DNA of 64,000 nt from Actinobacteria bacterium UBA6100. GTDB taxonomy: Bacteria > Actinomycetota > Coriobacteriia > Anaerosomatales > Anaerosomataceae. The DNA is taken from NCBI GenBank assembly GCA_002423585.1, contig DIWS01000013.1:62001-126000 (forward strand), given 5' to 3'. Position numbers and translations under genes: made by a program. Under the pieces are notes generated by a model. The model worked only from the letters and a program-made list of their open reading frames with translations. It searched no databases and was not told where the DNA came from. This document shows, one piece after another, positions 21,104-29,713 of the stretch. Position 1 is the stretch's first letter. Every line of letters starts with the position of its first letter.

Positions 21104-22134
21104 TGGGTGACCTTCTCAGGGTGGAAGGCCTGGTCAAGTACTTCTCGACCGACCAGGGACTCATCGCCTCGCGGCTGAGCAAGAAGGTCCACGCCGTCGA
21201 CGGAATCTCGTTCACCGTGCGAAGCGGCGAGACGCTGGGTCTGGTGGGTGAGTCGGGATGCGGCAAGTCCACGACAGGGCGGTGCCTCATCCGCCTGCTC
21301 GAGCCGACAGCCGGGACGATCGACTTCGATGGCATCGACGTCCGTGCGCTCAAAGGTAGGGCATTGCAGGAGTTCCGTCGCGACGTGCAGTTCATCTTCC
21401 AGGACCCCTACGCGTCGCTGAACCCTCGCATGACGATCGGTGAGATCGTGACCGAGCCACTCGCCGTTCACCGGCTCGGCACCCCGCAGGAGCGCAGGGC
21501 CCGCGCAAAGGAACTCCTTGACGTGGTGGGCCTCAATCCGGAGCACATCAATCGGTATCCGCACGAGTTCTCCGGCGGTCAGCGGCAGCGCATCGGGATC
21601 GCTCGTTCGCTGGCGCTCAAGCCGCGGCTCGTGATCTGTGACGAGCCTGTCTCCGCGCTGGACGTGTCGATCCAGGCCCAGGTCATCAACCTGCTCGACG
21701 ACCTGCAGGACCAGTTCGGCCTGACCTACGTCTTCATCGCGCACGATCTCTCGGTCGTCCGCCACATCTCCGATCGGGTCGCGGTGATGTACCTCGGCAA
21801 GATCGTGGAGGTCGGCGGCTGGCAGGGTCTGTACGACGAGCCACACCACCCGTACACGCAGTCGCTGCTTTCGGCGGTGCCGGTGCCGGATCCGGCCAAG
21901 CAGCGGACCCGCGAGCGCATCATCTTGCAGGGAGACGTTCCGAGTCCCATCGACCCGCCGAACGGCTGTCGTTTCCACACTCGCTGCCCGATAGCGCAGG
22001 ACATCTGCCATCACCAGGAGCCCGAGCTTCGCCAGGTCGCACCCGACCACGAGGCGGCCTGTCACTTCGCGAAGCCTTTCCCCATCGAGCTCGCAGCTGT
22101 GGCACCGGGAACGGAAGCTGCTGACGCGGTCTAG
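21103..22134 (+). CDS. Peptide ABC transporter ATPase (OppF/DppF type)
   Basis: Second ATPase of the transporter, 343 residues. It shows GESGCGKST (Walker A), FSGGQRQRIGIARSLAL (signature), DEPVSALDVS (Walker B) and AHDLSVV (switch His). The C-terminal CRFHTRCPIAQDIC repeats the cysteine pattern of its partner. The ATG shares one base with the upstream stop. The operon binding protein-permease-permease-ATPase-ATPase is complete; tRNA-Leu follows after 56 bases. Confidence 0.96.
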
Positions 22135-22155
22135 GCATCGGTCGAGGCACTTTGC

Positions 22156-22161
22156 TATACT
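22156..22161 (+). promoter_or_regulatory. Predicted -10 element for tRNA-Leu
   Basis: TATACT, 30 bases before the tRNA. No good -35 is seen. Confidence 0.55.
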
Positions 22162-22190
22162 CTCCCTCGCTGTCCTCCGGGGCGGCGCGA

Positions 22191-22276
22191 GTCCGAGTGG
22201 CGGAATGGCAGACGCGCTAGGTTGAGGGCCTAGTGTCCGCAAGGACGTGCGAGTTCAACTCTCGCCTCGGACACCA
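22191..22276 (+). tRNA. tRNA-Leu (anticodon GAG)
   Basis: The 86-base gene folds into a class II tRNA with a long variable arm (TGTCCGCAAGGACG). The acceptor GTCCGAG pairs with CTCGGAC, the anticodon stem CTAGG/CCTAG holds loop TTGAGGG with GAG, and the T loop is GTTCAACTC. The CCA end is encoded. It reads CUC and CUU. Confidence 0.97.
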
Positions 22277-22284
22277 GCAATGAC

Positions 22285-22324
22285 CAGCGGCTCTTCCCGA
22301 AAGGGAGGGGCCGCTGTTGTTGTG
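22285..22324 (+). terminator. Terminator after tRNA-Leu
   Basis: CAGCGGC ... GCCGCTG with an inner CTTCCC/GGGAGG stem and a GAAA loop, followed by TTGTTGTTGTG. Confidence 0.85.
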
Positions 22325-22414
22325 TAGGGGGTGCGATCCGGTCCCGGGCGACGATGCGGGTCACGTCCGACCGTCATGTCAGCCAGGGCCGTTCCGTCGC
22401 GGGCCCATCCACCC

Positions 22415-22420
22415 TACAAT
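22415..22420 (+). promoter_or_regulatory. Possible -10 element for the lipoprotein gene
   Basis: TACAAT, 34 bases before the GTG at 22455, with only a weak TTCCGT 17 bases upstream. Confidence 0.4.
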
Positions 22421-22454
22421 CTGACGTGGGTATCACCGTTCGAGAGGGGGTCTC

Positions 22455-23054
22455 GTGCGCCACAAACGGGGACTGATCGCCGCAGGCGCAGCGCTGGTCG
22501 CGCTGCTTCTCATGGGCTGCATCCCGAGTTCGATTCTGGCCGAGTTCGAGGGGGGCCGCGCCGAGAAAGAGTCGGCGTCCACCGAACCCGTCGCGGCCGA
22601 GCCCGCGATCCCGGAGCCCGGGGCAGAAGAGGGCTCGATCGATGTGGCGGGACGCTGGACGGGCACGCTCACCTTCAGCGATTTCGAGATGCACACGACC
22701 GATGAACAGACGGCGCTGGTGTTCTCGAACGAGATCGCCGAGACGATGGACAAGCCGTACGGGATCCTTCTGGACACGGTACCCGATCAGAACCTAGCCA
22801 CACTCAACTTCGACGGGTCACTCATCATCCCCGGGGCGATGTCACGCACGGGTGACGAGGTGACTTTCGAGTTCCGGCAGGCGGGGACCGGCGAGCTCGA
22901 GGTCGGCGCGACCCTGCCCGTCACGTTCATGCTCACGGGGCGTATCACCGATGGCGCGGAGCCCGGGTTGAGCGGCAACGTCCGATACGACGTCTCTACC
23001 ATGGACGGCGCTCCTGCGTGGACACAGGTGGGTACGTGGTCGGTGACACGCTAG
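22455..23054 (+). CDS. Unknown lipoprotein
   Basis: A 199-residue protein with a signal peptide ending in the lipobox LLMGC (Cys at about 22), so it should be lipid-anchored outside the membrane. A low-complexity linker of E, P and A (about 30-60) leads to a strand-rich domain beginning VAGRWTGTLTF and ending TQVGTWSVTR, which looks like a small beta-barrel or lipocalin-like fold. I do not recognise a family. The GTG follows a GAGAGGGGG site. The gene is probably expressed alone or with the phosphoesterase behind it (21-base gap). Confidence 0.7.
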   Translation: MRHKRGLIAAGAALVALLLMGCIPSSILAEFEGGRAEKESASTEPVAAEPAIPEPGAEEGSIDVAGRWTGTLTFSDFEMHTTDEQTALVFSNEIAETMDKPYGILLDTVPDQNLATLNFDGSLIIPGAMSRTGDEVTFEFRQAGTGELEVGATLPVTFMLTGRITDGAEPGLSGNVRYDVSTMDGAPAWTQVGTWSVTR

Positions 23055-23075
23055 GGACGGCGACGAGGTGACCGG

Positions 23076-23969
23076 GTGCGCACACAGCAACGCCTGAACG
23101 AGGCCTATCGACAGGCTCGCATCGAGTCGTTCGACGACTCGTCCAAGATCGTCTTCATGAGTGACTGCCACCGCGGCACAGGCGGGCTGGCGGACGAGTT
23201 CACGCGCAACGAGAACACGTACCTGCATGCGCTTTCGCACTACTACCGCAGCGGCTACACCTACGTAGAGGTCGGGGACGGTGATGAGCTGTGGGAACAC
23301 CGTGAGTTCAAGCTCATCAAAGACGCGCACTACGACGTGTTCACCGCGATCAAGGACTTCTTCGATGAGGGCCGGTTCATCCTGTTGTGGGGGAACCACA
23401 ACAACTACCTGCGCGACCCGGAGTACGTGAAGGAGCACCTGTTCACGTATTACCACGACCATCAACAGCACACGTACGAGTTCCTTGACGGCATCGAGCC
23501 CATCGAGGCGCTCGTCCTGCGCCATGCGGTCACGGGCCAGGAGATACTTGTCGTGCACGGACACCAGGGTGACTTCGCCAACGATCAGGCGTGGTTCCTG
23601 ACGGCCTTCTCGCTCAAGTACTACTGGCAGTACCTGCACGCGATCGGCGTGCAGAATCCGGCAAGCCCGGCCAAGAACGCGTTCAAGCGGCACAGGATCG
23701 AGCGCAACTTCTCCACATGGATCGCCGAGCATCGGATGGCCGTGATCTGCGGTCACACCCATCGGTTCAAGTACCCGCGCACGGGCGAGCTGCCGTACTT
23801 CAACTCGGGCAGCTGTATCTACCCGACGAGCGTGACGGCGATCGAGCTCGAGGCAGGTGAGATCCGGATCGTGCGCTGGCGGGTCGTCGCCGGCCCTGAC
23901 GGTGTGTTGCATGTGGAGCGTCAGCTGCTGCGCGGTCCCGATCCCGTGGCGTCGTTCGACATCAGGTAG
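23076..23969 (+). CDS. Calcineurin-like metallophosphoesterase
   Basis: A 297-residue cytosolic metallophosphoesterase. All five metal motifs are present: MSDCHRG (D-x-H), GDGDE, GNHN, the His in VVHGHQGD and GHTH. It resembles LpxH-type and other UDP-sugar or nucleotide phosphoesterases in fold, but a lipid A role is unlikely in a Gram-positive type cell. The substrate is not predictable. The GTG start at 23076 lies 9 bases after a GAGG site. Confidence 0.85.
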   Translation: MRTQQRLNEAYRQARIESFDDSSKIVFMSDCHRGTGGLADEFTRNENTYLHALSHYYRSGYTYVEVGDGDELWEHREFKLIKDAHYDVFTAIKDFFDEGRFILLWGNHNNYLRDPEYVKEHLFTYYHDHQQHTYEFLDGIEPIEALVLRHAVTGQEILVVHGHQGDFANDQAWFLTAFSLKYYWQYLHAIGVQNPASPAKNAFKRHRIERNFSTWIAEHRMAVICGHTHRFKYPRTGELPYFNSGSCIYPTSVTAIELEAGEIRIVRWRVVAGPDGVLHVERQLLRGPDPVASFDIR

Positions 23970-23975
23970 GCACGC

Positions 23976-23981
23976 TATACT
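23976..23981 (+). promoter_or_regulatory. Predicted -10 element
   Basis: TATACT, 28 bases before the radical-SAM-like gene at 24004. No convincing -35. Confidence 0.5.
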
Positions 23982-24003
23982 CGACGTCTGACCGAGGAGA
24001 GGG

Positions 24004-24717
24004 GTGTCCGTGCTCGAGTTCGTCGCAGTGGCGGTCGGTGAGGGCGCGCCGTACGGGTGTGCGCTCTGCGCGCCGCAGGCGGCACCGGAGTACCTCCCTT
24101 CGGCGGACGTCATCACGAGCATCCGTGAAGCGGCCGTCACGTGGACTGCAGGGCCCGGGCCCAACATCGTGCTCGGCGGACCCGAGCCGTTCGGGCATCC
24201 GGAGTTGCCGGTCCTGGTGGCGGCGTGCGTGGAAGCGGGCGTGCAGCGCATCGCACTCGAGACCGACGGCGCGGCGCTCTCGGTGCCCGCCAACGCCCTC
24301 GGGGTCCTGCGCAGCGGCGTACGCCATCTGCTGGTGCGCCTAACGGATGCCGAGGCCGGGAATGGCGATGCAATGGGCGGGCGCCCCGGACGCACGCGCG
24401 ATGCCTTCGCCGGCGTGCGCGTGTACCTCGCGGCGGCCGAGGACGCCGGGCTGGTGGTGTCCGTCACCGCGATCGTGCCGGTCTGTCGACACAACGCCGG
24501 TTCGCTGTCCGCCACGGTCGCCGAGCTCGCGTCGCTCGGCGTGGCTGCGGCGCGCCTCGTCCCCTCGGGAGATGCGGGCGCTTCGGCCTCGGCGCTGCTT
24601 GCGGCGGCGTGCGACACCGGCATGGTGAACCGCCTGTGGGTCGAGGTCGATCCCGCACTGCCGCTCCCCGCTTCGCATGCGCTCCACACCGTTCCGGGGG
24701 AGGTGCGCGTTGGCTGA
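24004..24717 (+). CDS. Radical-SAM-like protein with incomplete cluster motif
   Basis: A 237-residue protein with the outline of a radical SAM barrel: an N-terminal strand, a cysteine loop, then IVLGGPEPFGHPELPVLV, which matches the GGE-P motif and following helix of the family, and ALETDG as in strand three. The cluster motif CX3CX2C is incomplete: only GCALC (Cys19, Cys22) remains and the first position is Ala15. It may therefore be inactive, or bind a cluster another way. The GTG start follows GAGGAGAGG. The next gene, a complete B12-type radical SAM protein, starts 8 bases before its end, which suggests a functional pair. Confidence 0.55.
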   Translation: MSVLEFVAVAVGEGAPYGCALCAPQAAPEYLPSADVITSIREAAVTWTAGPGPNIVLGGPEPFGHPELPVLVAACVEAGVQRIALETDGAALSVPANALGVLRSGVRHLLVRLTDAEAGNGDAMGGRPGRTRDAFAGVRVYLAAAEDAGLVVSVTAIVPVCRHNAGSLSATVAELASLGVAAARLVPSGDAGASASALLAAACDTGMVNRLWVEVDPALPLPASHALHTVPGEVRVG

Positions 24718-25978
24718 GCCGCTCAAGGTCGTGCTGCTCGCGATGAACGCGCCCGGCTACCAGTCGCTGGCGATCGCCTATCTACGGTCCTTCGCCGAGG
24801 CGGACCAGCGACTCAAGGGCCGTGTCGCGTTCCAGTCGCTCGACTTGACGAGTCACGACGACCCCTGGTGGGTCGCCTATCGCATCATCGGCCTGGCTCC
24901 CGACGTCCTGGGCGTGTCCGTGCTGTGCTGGAATGCGCGTGCTGTCTACGACGTCTGTCGCATCGTGAAGCAGGTGCTTCCGGACATCACGATCGTTCTC
25001 GGCGGACCCGAGGTCGGCCCGATCGCCGAAGAAGTCATGCACGCGCATCCCGAGGTGGATGCCGTGATCCGCGGAGAGGGCGAGGAGGCCTTCGCCGAGG
25101 TGTTGGACCTCCGGCGTCGGGAGAAGCCCATCACGCGTGTTGACGGTGTCACCGCGCGTGATGGGTCGGGCGGCGTCCGCTCGGCGCCTGACCGGCCTCT
25201 GATAGCCGACCTGGACACGATCCCGTCGCCGTATCTGAGCGGCGTGCTGCAGCCGCATGAGGGGTCGGCGTACATCGAGGGCTACCGGGGCTGCCCGCAT
25301 CGGTGCGGGTACTGCTTCGAGGGCAAAGGCTACGGCCGGATCCGGTCGTTCAGCCGGGAGCGGGTGGAGTCGGAGATCGCCTTTCTGGCGGGGGAATGCG
25401 GGGTGACGACGTTCTCGTTCATCGACCCCGTCTTCAACCTCACCCCCGATCGCACGACATGGCTCTGCGACGTGCTTGCGCCCTACGCGTCGCGAGGACT
25501 CACCCTGCACACGATCGAGGTCGATATCGAACGGGTCGATGATGAGGTGGCCGAGCGGCTCAGGCGGGCCGGTGTCGTCTCGGTGGAGACCGGGCCTCAG
25601 AGCGTGGGTGCCGCGGCCCTTGCGGAGTGCCACCGCGGTTTTGACCGCGAACGGTTCGCGGCAGGTGTGACCGCACTCAAGCGGCAGGGCATCCGGGTGG
25701 AGTGCGACCTGATCGCCGGCCTGCCCGGGGACACCGTCGAGGACTTCTTCGCGGGCCTGGCGTTCGTGCTTTCTCTCGATCCGGGCAAGGTGCAGACCTC
25801 CACGCTCCACGTGCTTCCGGGTACGGATCTGTACGTGCGCGCCGGGGAGCTCGGTTTGCGTTTCGATCCAGAGGCGCCGCATGAGATCATCGCCACACCG
25901 ACGATCGGCTTCACCGATCTGCGCCGCGCCGAGGCGCGTTCGATCTACCTCGCCCGGCAGTATGCAGCCCGACTCTGA
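24710..25978 (+). CDS. B12-binding radical SAM protein
   Basis: A 422-residue protein with an N-terminal cobalamin-binding Rossmann domain (about 1-140, with GVSVLCWN and VLGGPEVG) and a radical SAM domain with an intact CPHRCGYC cluster motif near residue 205. Such proteins perform methylations or rearrangements, often in lipid, pigment or cofactor pathways, and resemble the DUF4080-containing group. The TTG at 24710 is chosen for its GGGGGAGG site and overlaps the upstream stop by 8 bases. The substrate is unknown. The aminotransferase behind it follows after 10 bases. Confidence 0.85.
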   Translation: MAEPLKVVLLAMNAPGYQSLAIAYLRSFAEADQRLKGRVAFQSLDLTSHDDPWWVAYRIIGLAPDVLGVSVLCWNARAVYDVCRIVKQVLPDITIVLGGPEVGPIAEEVMHAHPEVDAVIRGEGEEAFAEVLDLRRREKPITRVDGVTARDGSGGVRSAPDRPLIADLDTIPSPYLSGVLQPHEGSAYIEGYRGCPHRCGYCFEGKGYGRIRSFSRERVESEIAFLAGECGVTTFSFIDPVFNLTPDRTTWLCDVLAPYASRGLTLHTIEVDIERVDDEVAERLRRAGVVSVETGPQSVGAAALAECHRGFDRERFAAGVTALKRQGIRVECDLIAGLPGDTVEDFFAGLAFVLSLDPGKVQTSTLHVLPGTDLYVRAGELGLRFDPEAPHEIIATPTIGFTDLRRAEARSIYLARQYAARL

Positions 25979-25988
25979 GGAGCGTGAC

Positions 25989-27158
25989 ATGCCGGAACCG
26001 GCAGGCGTATCGAAGCGCGCCCAGGGCATCCGCCCGTTCATCGTGATGGATGTCGTGGCGCGTGCTGGCGAGCTCGAGGCGTCCGGGCGGGACATCGTGC
26101 ACCTCGAGATCGGCGATCCGGACTTCGCCACGCCAGAGGTCATCGTGCGGGCGGCGGAGTCGTCCATGACCGGCGGGGACACCGGCTACACGCAGTCGCT
26201 CGGCCTTCCGGACCTGCGGGACGCCATCACCGCCACGATGCACTCGACGTACGGGGTCGCGGTGGATCCGGCCGATATCGTGGTCACGCAGGGCACGTCA
26301 CCCGCGATGCTCCTGCTCTTCGGTTCGGTGCTCGACCCCGGTGACGAGGTCATCATGCCCGATCCCTGCTATCCGGCGTATCCCAACTACGTCTCGTTCC
26401 TCGGCGGGGTGCCCGTTCCCATACGGGTACGTGCCGAGGACGGTTTCCGTTTCCGCATCGACGAGGTCGAGCGCGCGATCACGCCCCGCACCCGGGCGAT
26501 CATGGTGAACTCGCCTTCGAATCCCACGGGCGGAGTGCTCGGGCCGGAGGATCTAGCCGCGCTCGCCGCCCTCGCCGAGCGTCACGGAATCTGGCTTGCG
26601 AGCGACGAGATCTATCATGGCCTCCAGTTCGAGGGGCGCTCGCACACGGTCCTGGAGTTCACCGATCGCGCATTCGTGCTCAACGGATTCTCGAAGGCCT
26701 ATGCGATGACCGGATGGCGTCTGGGCTATCTCATCGCGCCGCGTCGTTTCGTGCGTTCCGCCGAGAAGATCCAGCAGAACTTCTTCCTCTGCGCCAACCA
26801 CTTCGTGCAGGTGGCGGGCACGGCGGCGCTCCTGCACGCCGGCGACGACGTCGCGCGCATGCGGGCGGCTTACGATGAGCGTCGGCGGTATCTCGTACCG
26901 GCGCTCAGGCGGATCGGGCTTGAGATCCTGACCGAGCCTCTCGGGGCGTTCTACGTGTTCGCCGATGCCCGCACGTGGGGCGAGGACTCGGTGGCGCTGG
27001 CGTCGCGACTGCTGGAGGAGGCCGGTGTGGCGACCGCCCCGGGCGTCGACTTCGGCCCGGGGGGCGAGGGATTTCTCCGGTTCAGTTACGCCACCTCGCT
27101 TGAGCGGCTGCGTGAAGGGGTCGAGCGGCTGGATGAGTGGTCTGCGAGCCGCCGCTGA
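25989..27158 (+). CDS. PLP-dependent aminotransferase (class I/II)
   Basis: A 389-residue fold-type I aminotransferase of the aspartate/alanine group. It shows LEIGDPDFATP at the start, NSPSNPTGGV (carboxylate-binding Asn), SDEIYHGL (Asp contacting the pyridine nitrogen) and the PLP lysine in NGFSKAYAMTGWRLGY. The ATG at 25989 follows GAGGAG by 6 bases; an earlier in-frame ATG at 25881 lies inside the radical SAM gene. It may act in amino-acid metabolism or on the product of the radical SAM pair; the operon position is the only hint. Confidence 0.9.
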   Translation: MPEPAGVSKRAQGIRPFIVMDVVARAGELEASGRDIVHLEIGDPDFATPEVIVRAAESSMTGGDTGYTQSLGLPDLRDAITATMHSTYGVAVDPADIVVTQGTSPAMLLLFGSVLDPGDEVIMPDPCYPAYPNYVSFLGGVPVPIRVRAEDGFRFRIDEVERAITPRTRAIMVNSPSNPTGGVLGPEDLAALAALAERHGIWLASDEIYHGLQFEGRSHTVLEFTDRAFVLNGFSKAYAMTGWRLGYLIAPRRFVRSAEKIQQNFFLCANHFVQVAGTAALLHAGDDVARMRAAYDERRRYLVPALRRIGLEILTEPLGAFYVFADARTWGEDSVALASRLLEEAGVATAPGVDFGPGGEGFLRFSYATSLERLREGVERLDEWSASRR

Positions 27159-27233
27159 GGAAGATTCTTCTGCCGTTCGACGGTCTGCCGGTCGAGCGAC
27201 GTTGTGTGCGTGCCGACACATACAATGTATGAT

Positions 27234-27251
27234 TCGGTACGCTACTTGCTT
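27234..27251 (+). promoter_or_regulatory. Sigma-54-like promoter for the PHP gene
   Basis: The GGTACG-4-TTGCTT core has GG and GC exactly 12 bases apart, as in -24/-12 promoters (GGCACG-4-TTGCW), with one mismatch in the core. A TACAAT within the palindrome CATAC-AAT-GTATG (27219-27231) lies just upstream and could be an alternative sigma-70 -10. Transcription would start near 27261, 29 bases before the gene. Confidence 0.6.
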
Positions 27252-27289
27252 GGATCTCCCGGCATGTCTTCGAATGAGGTGGGGTGCGC

Positions 27290-28012
27290 GTGAGCACAGA
27301 GGTCTGGAGTAAAGCCGACCTGCACATCCATTCCAATCACTCCGATGGAACCGGCAGCATCCCGCAGATCATGGAGTACGCGGCGACCAAGACCGATCTC
27401 AAGGTCATCGCGATCACCGATCACAACACGATCGAGGGCGCGCTGTTCGCCAAGGAGCTCGAGGACCTGTACGGCATCGAGGTCGTCATCGGCGAGGAGG
27501 TCTCCTCGAAAGAAGGTCACGTCCTCGGCCTGTTCATCACCGAGGAGATCGAGCCCGGCCTCTCCGCGCTCGAGACCATCCGCCGCATCACCGATCAGGG
27601 CGGAACCGCGATCATTCCTCACCCCTTCAGCGCGCAGGGCGTGTACGGACCGTTCGGCCGTTCGGCGTTCCTCGCCACTTTGAGCGACATGGCGTTCAAC
27701 GCGCTCGAGGTGTACAACTCGGTGCCCTACCTGGGCCTGGCGAACCGATTGGCCGCCAAGGTCTTCAGCGGCGGCCAGGGCATCGCAGCCGTGGGTGGGA
27801 GCGATGCACACATGGTGCACAGCGTCGGTCGCGGTTACACCGTCTTCAGGGGCACCACCGCCGATGACCTGCGTCGCAGCATCGACGAACTCGAGACCCA
27901 CGCCGAGGCTGACCGCGGTGGACTCGCCCTCGCACTCCGCTACGTGCGGGCCGTCCCGCAGATCCGCAGGCTTCGCGCCGCGAACTGGGAGCGCTGCAGG
28001 GTCACGTCGTAG
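27290..28012 (+). CDS. PHP-domain phosphoesterase
   Basis: A 240-residue PHP (polymerase and histidinol phosphatase) domain protein. Metal motifs are DLHIHSNHSDG near the start, ITDHNTIEG, a Glu in VVIGEEVSS, the His in IIPHPFSAQG and GGSDAHM. Stand-alone PHP proteins are often phosphatases such as histidinol-phosphatase or nucleotide phosphoesterases; the substrate here is open. The GTG at 27290 is preferred over 27284 because it is better spaced from GAGGTGGGG. It sits behind a sigma-54-like promoter and its end overlaps the convergent gene by 11 bases. Confidence 0.85.
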   Translation: MSTEVWSKADLHIHSNHSDGTGSIPQIMEYAATKTDLKVIAITDHNTIEGALFAKELEDLYGIEVVIGEEVSSKEGHVLGLFITEEIEPGLSALETIRRITDQGGTAIIPHPFSAQGVYGPFGRSAFLATLSDMAFNALEVYNSVPYLGLANRLAAKVFSGGQGIAAVGGSDAHMVHSVGRGYTVFRGTTADDLRRSIDELETHAEADRGGLALALRYVRAVPQIRRLRAANWERCRVTS

Positions 28013-29249
28013 CGCCGGTCTGCGCCCGCGAGGCGGATCCCAGCGCCTGAAGCGCACTTGAGCACACCGCTTCCACGAACGCGTCATCGTCGTTCCATGG
28101 CGCCAGGGTCACCACGTGTACGCTGTCCGGGACGCGGGCCATCGTTATCGCGTGTCCGAGGTCGAGCGCGGTCTCAAGGGTCGGCAGCGCGATCGTGGCG
28201 ACGGCGACCACCACCCGCGTGCAGCCCAGGGCTGCGAGATGCCGTACCGCCTCGGTCACATCGGGAGCTTGCCAGTCGAGCCATGCGATGCGGACATGCT
28301 GCTCGGTGAGACCGGCCTCACACAGCAGCATCCGAACGCGTTGATCGAAGTAGTTCTCGACGTTCTCGGCACCCGCGTAGCGTCGTTCCCACACCGGTGG
28401 CAGGCCGGGGTCGACCAGCACGACGCCGACGTCTTCGGGAGCGGCGCCTGACGTTACCGCGAGCACGCGCTCGGTCAACCGTTCGGGCAGGCGGCGGTCG
28501 TTCCAGATCGGAGGTCCGAAGATGACGTCGGGCCCGTGGCCTTCGCGCAGCGAGCGGTCGAGGATGACGTGCGCTTCGTCGAGCTGGGCCGAGTCGGACG
28601 CGCCGAGGACGACGACACCGACCCTTGCGGCCCCTTCTGAGGACAGGCGAGCGATCGTGTGCGCCAGCGACATCGGATCGTGGCTCCATGCGAGCTCGAC
28701 GCGATCGGCCGCCTCCCCGAGACAGGCTGCTGTGCGCCTCACAAGCTCGCGCGTGACAGACGATCCCGGGGAGTGCCCGCCCACGGCGCGATAGCGCGCC
28801 TTGTCCGCATAGAACACGAACGGGAGCGCGGTCGCAGGCACCTCGATCTCAGCGCTCTCGGCGAGCAGGTTCTGGCGGAGCGCGACGGCCCGCGGATCGT
28901 AGCGCTCGGGTTCTGCGCACGCGAGGAGAACGATGGCGTCGAGTGGCGATGAGTCTTGCGGCCGGAGCATCGTGACGGGACGGGGTCGAGGCGCGAGATG
29001 GGGGAGCGCTGCGGCCGCCACGGCGAAGCCGGCTGCCGTGCCGGCGAGAAGCACGATAACGGCAGCGGAGACCGCCTCGAACGATGCGTATCGCGTCGAG
29101 ATGGTGCCGAAGGCGCTGAGGGCACCGACGAGTCCTGCAAGCCCCGTGATGTTCGCGAGCGGTGCTGTGGCGCGCGGCAGTACGAGCGCGGCTACGACCG
29201 CGGCCCCGAACACGACACAGCCGGTCAACAGAGCGAACCAGGATGCCAC
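28002..29249 (-). CDS. Membrane-anchored ferrochelatase-like protein, catalytic His absent
   Basis: A protein of about 415 residues with two parts. The first 90 residues hold about three hydrophobic helices. The rest follows the ferrochelatase fold: ARYRAVGGHSP aligns with EKYRAIGGASP of the true ferrochelatase at 61.2 kb, the stretch to LAWSHDPMSLAHTI aligns with its MRYWEPSIDSAL, and LPTLETALDL matches the HMETLWDL glutamate region. The catalytic His region AHSLP is replaced by LVDPGLP, so normal iron insertion is doubtful. It may bind haem or metal as a sensor or carrier. The start is probably the GTG at 29249 (9 bases after GGGAG); GTG 29255 and TTG 29297 are alternatives. It is divergent from trxA. 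Confidence 0.6.
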   Translation of the reverse strand: MASWFALLTGCVVFGAAVVAALVLPRATAPLANITGLAGLVGALSAFGTISTRYASFEAVSAAVIVLLAGTAAGFAVAAAALPHLAPRPRPVTMLRPQDSSPLDAIVLLACAEPERYDPRAVALRQNLLAESAEIEVPATALPFVFYADKARYRAVGGHSPGSSVTRELVRRTAACLGEAADRVELAWSHDPMSLAHTIARLSSEGAARVGVVVLGASDSAQLDEAHVILDRSLREGHGPDVIFGPPIWNDRRLPERLTERVLAVTSGAAPEDVGVVLVDPGLPPVWERRYAGAENVENYFDQRVRMLLCEAGLTEQHVRIAWLDWQAPDVTEAVRHLAALGCTRVVVAVATIALPTLETALDLGHAITMARVPDSVHVVTLAPWNDDDAFVEAVCSSALQALGSASRAQTGATT

Positions 29250-29313
29250 AGCCACGCGCTCCCTTCCCGGCAAGACGATAGAGGAAGTGCGCCGCAAGCG
29301 CCATGCCGGTGGC

Positions 29314-29341
29314 TTGACACTGATACCCCATGGGGTATACT
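29314..29341 (+). promoter_or_regulatory. Consensus sigma-70 promoter of trxA
   Basis: TTGACA (29314-29319), 16 bases, TATACT (29336-29341). This is the best sigma-70 promoter in the window. A CsoR-type palindrome fills its spacer and touches the -10, so it looks repressible. Confidence 0.88.
29323..29338. promoter_or_regulatory. CsoR/CstR-type operator overlapping the trxA promoter
   Basis: ATACCCCATGGGGTAT is a perfect 16-base palindrome with the four-base C and G tracts typical of CsoR-family operators. It covers the promoter spacer and three bases of the -10. A CsoR-family repressor is encoded 1 kb downstream and a near copy of the palindrome lies beside that gene. Confidence 0.75.
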
Positions 29342-29380
29342 GACGAACCGAAGATCAATCCTGACGAGGAGGAGATTCCC

Positions 29381-29704
29381 GTGAGTGACGCAGTACGCGA
29401 GATCACCGAGGCGCAGTTCCAGAGCGAGGTCCTTGATTCCGCGAAGCCCGTTGTCGTGGACTTCTGGGCACCGTGGTGCGGTCCGTGCCGGATGGTGGCC
29501 CCCGAGCTTGAGAAGCTGGCCGACAAGGTCGGCACGGACGTCGCGTTCGTGAAGGTCAATGTCGATGAGGCGCGTGATGTCGCCATCAAGTACGGCATCA
29601 TGAGCATCCCCACCATCGCCAAGTTCGAAGGTGGTACTCTGGTTAACCAGGTAGTGGGTGCGCGTGGGGCCGATGCTCTCGGCCGCGAGTTCGGTTTGGT
29701 GTGA
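29381..29704 (+). CDS. trxA: Thioredoxin
   Basis: A 107-residue cytosolic thioredoxin that reduces disulfides and persulfides. The active site WCGPC has Cys33 and Cys36, and the cis-proline loop is MSIPTI. The GTG at 29381 follows GAGGAGGAG by 6 bases; the ATG at 29330 would start inside the -10. Expression from a strong promoter overlapped by a CsoR-type operator suggests induction by copper-like metals or by sulfur stress. No thioredoxin reductase is nearby. Confidence 0.96.
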   Translation: MSDAVREITEAQFQSEVLDSAKPVVVDFWAPWCGPCRMVAPELEKLADKVGTDVAFVKVNVDEARDVAIKYGIMSIPTIAKFEGGTLVNQVVGARGADALGREFGLV

Positions 29705-29713
29705 TCTGACGCT

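Noticed and set aside
24782..26182. Minus-strand frame of over 460 codons
   Set aside because: Antisense to the B12 radical SAM and aminotransferase genes; no ribosome site and no motif.
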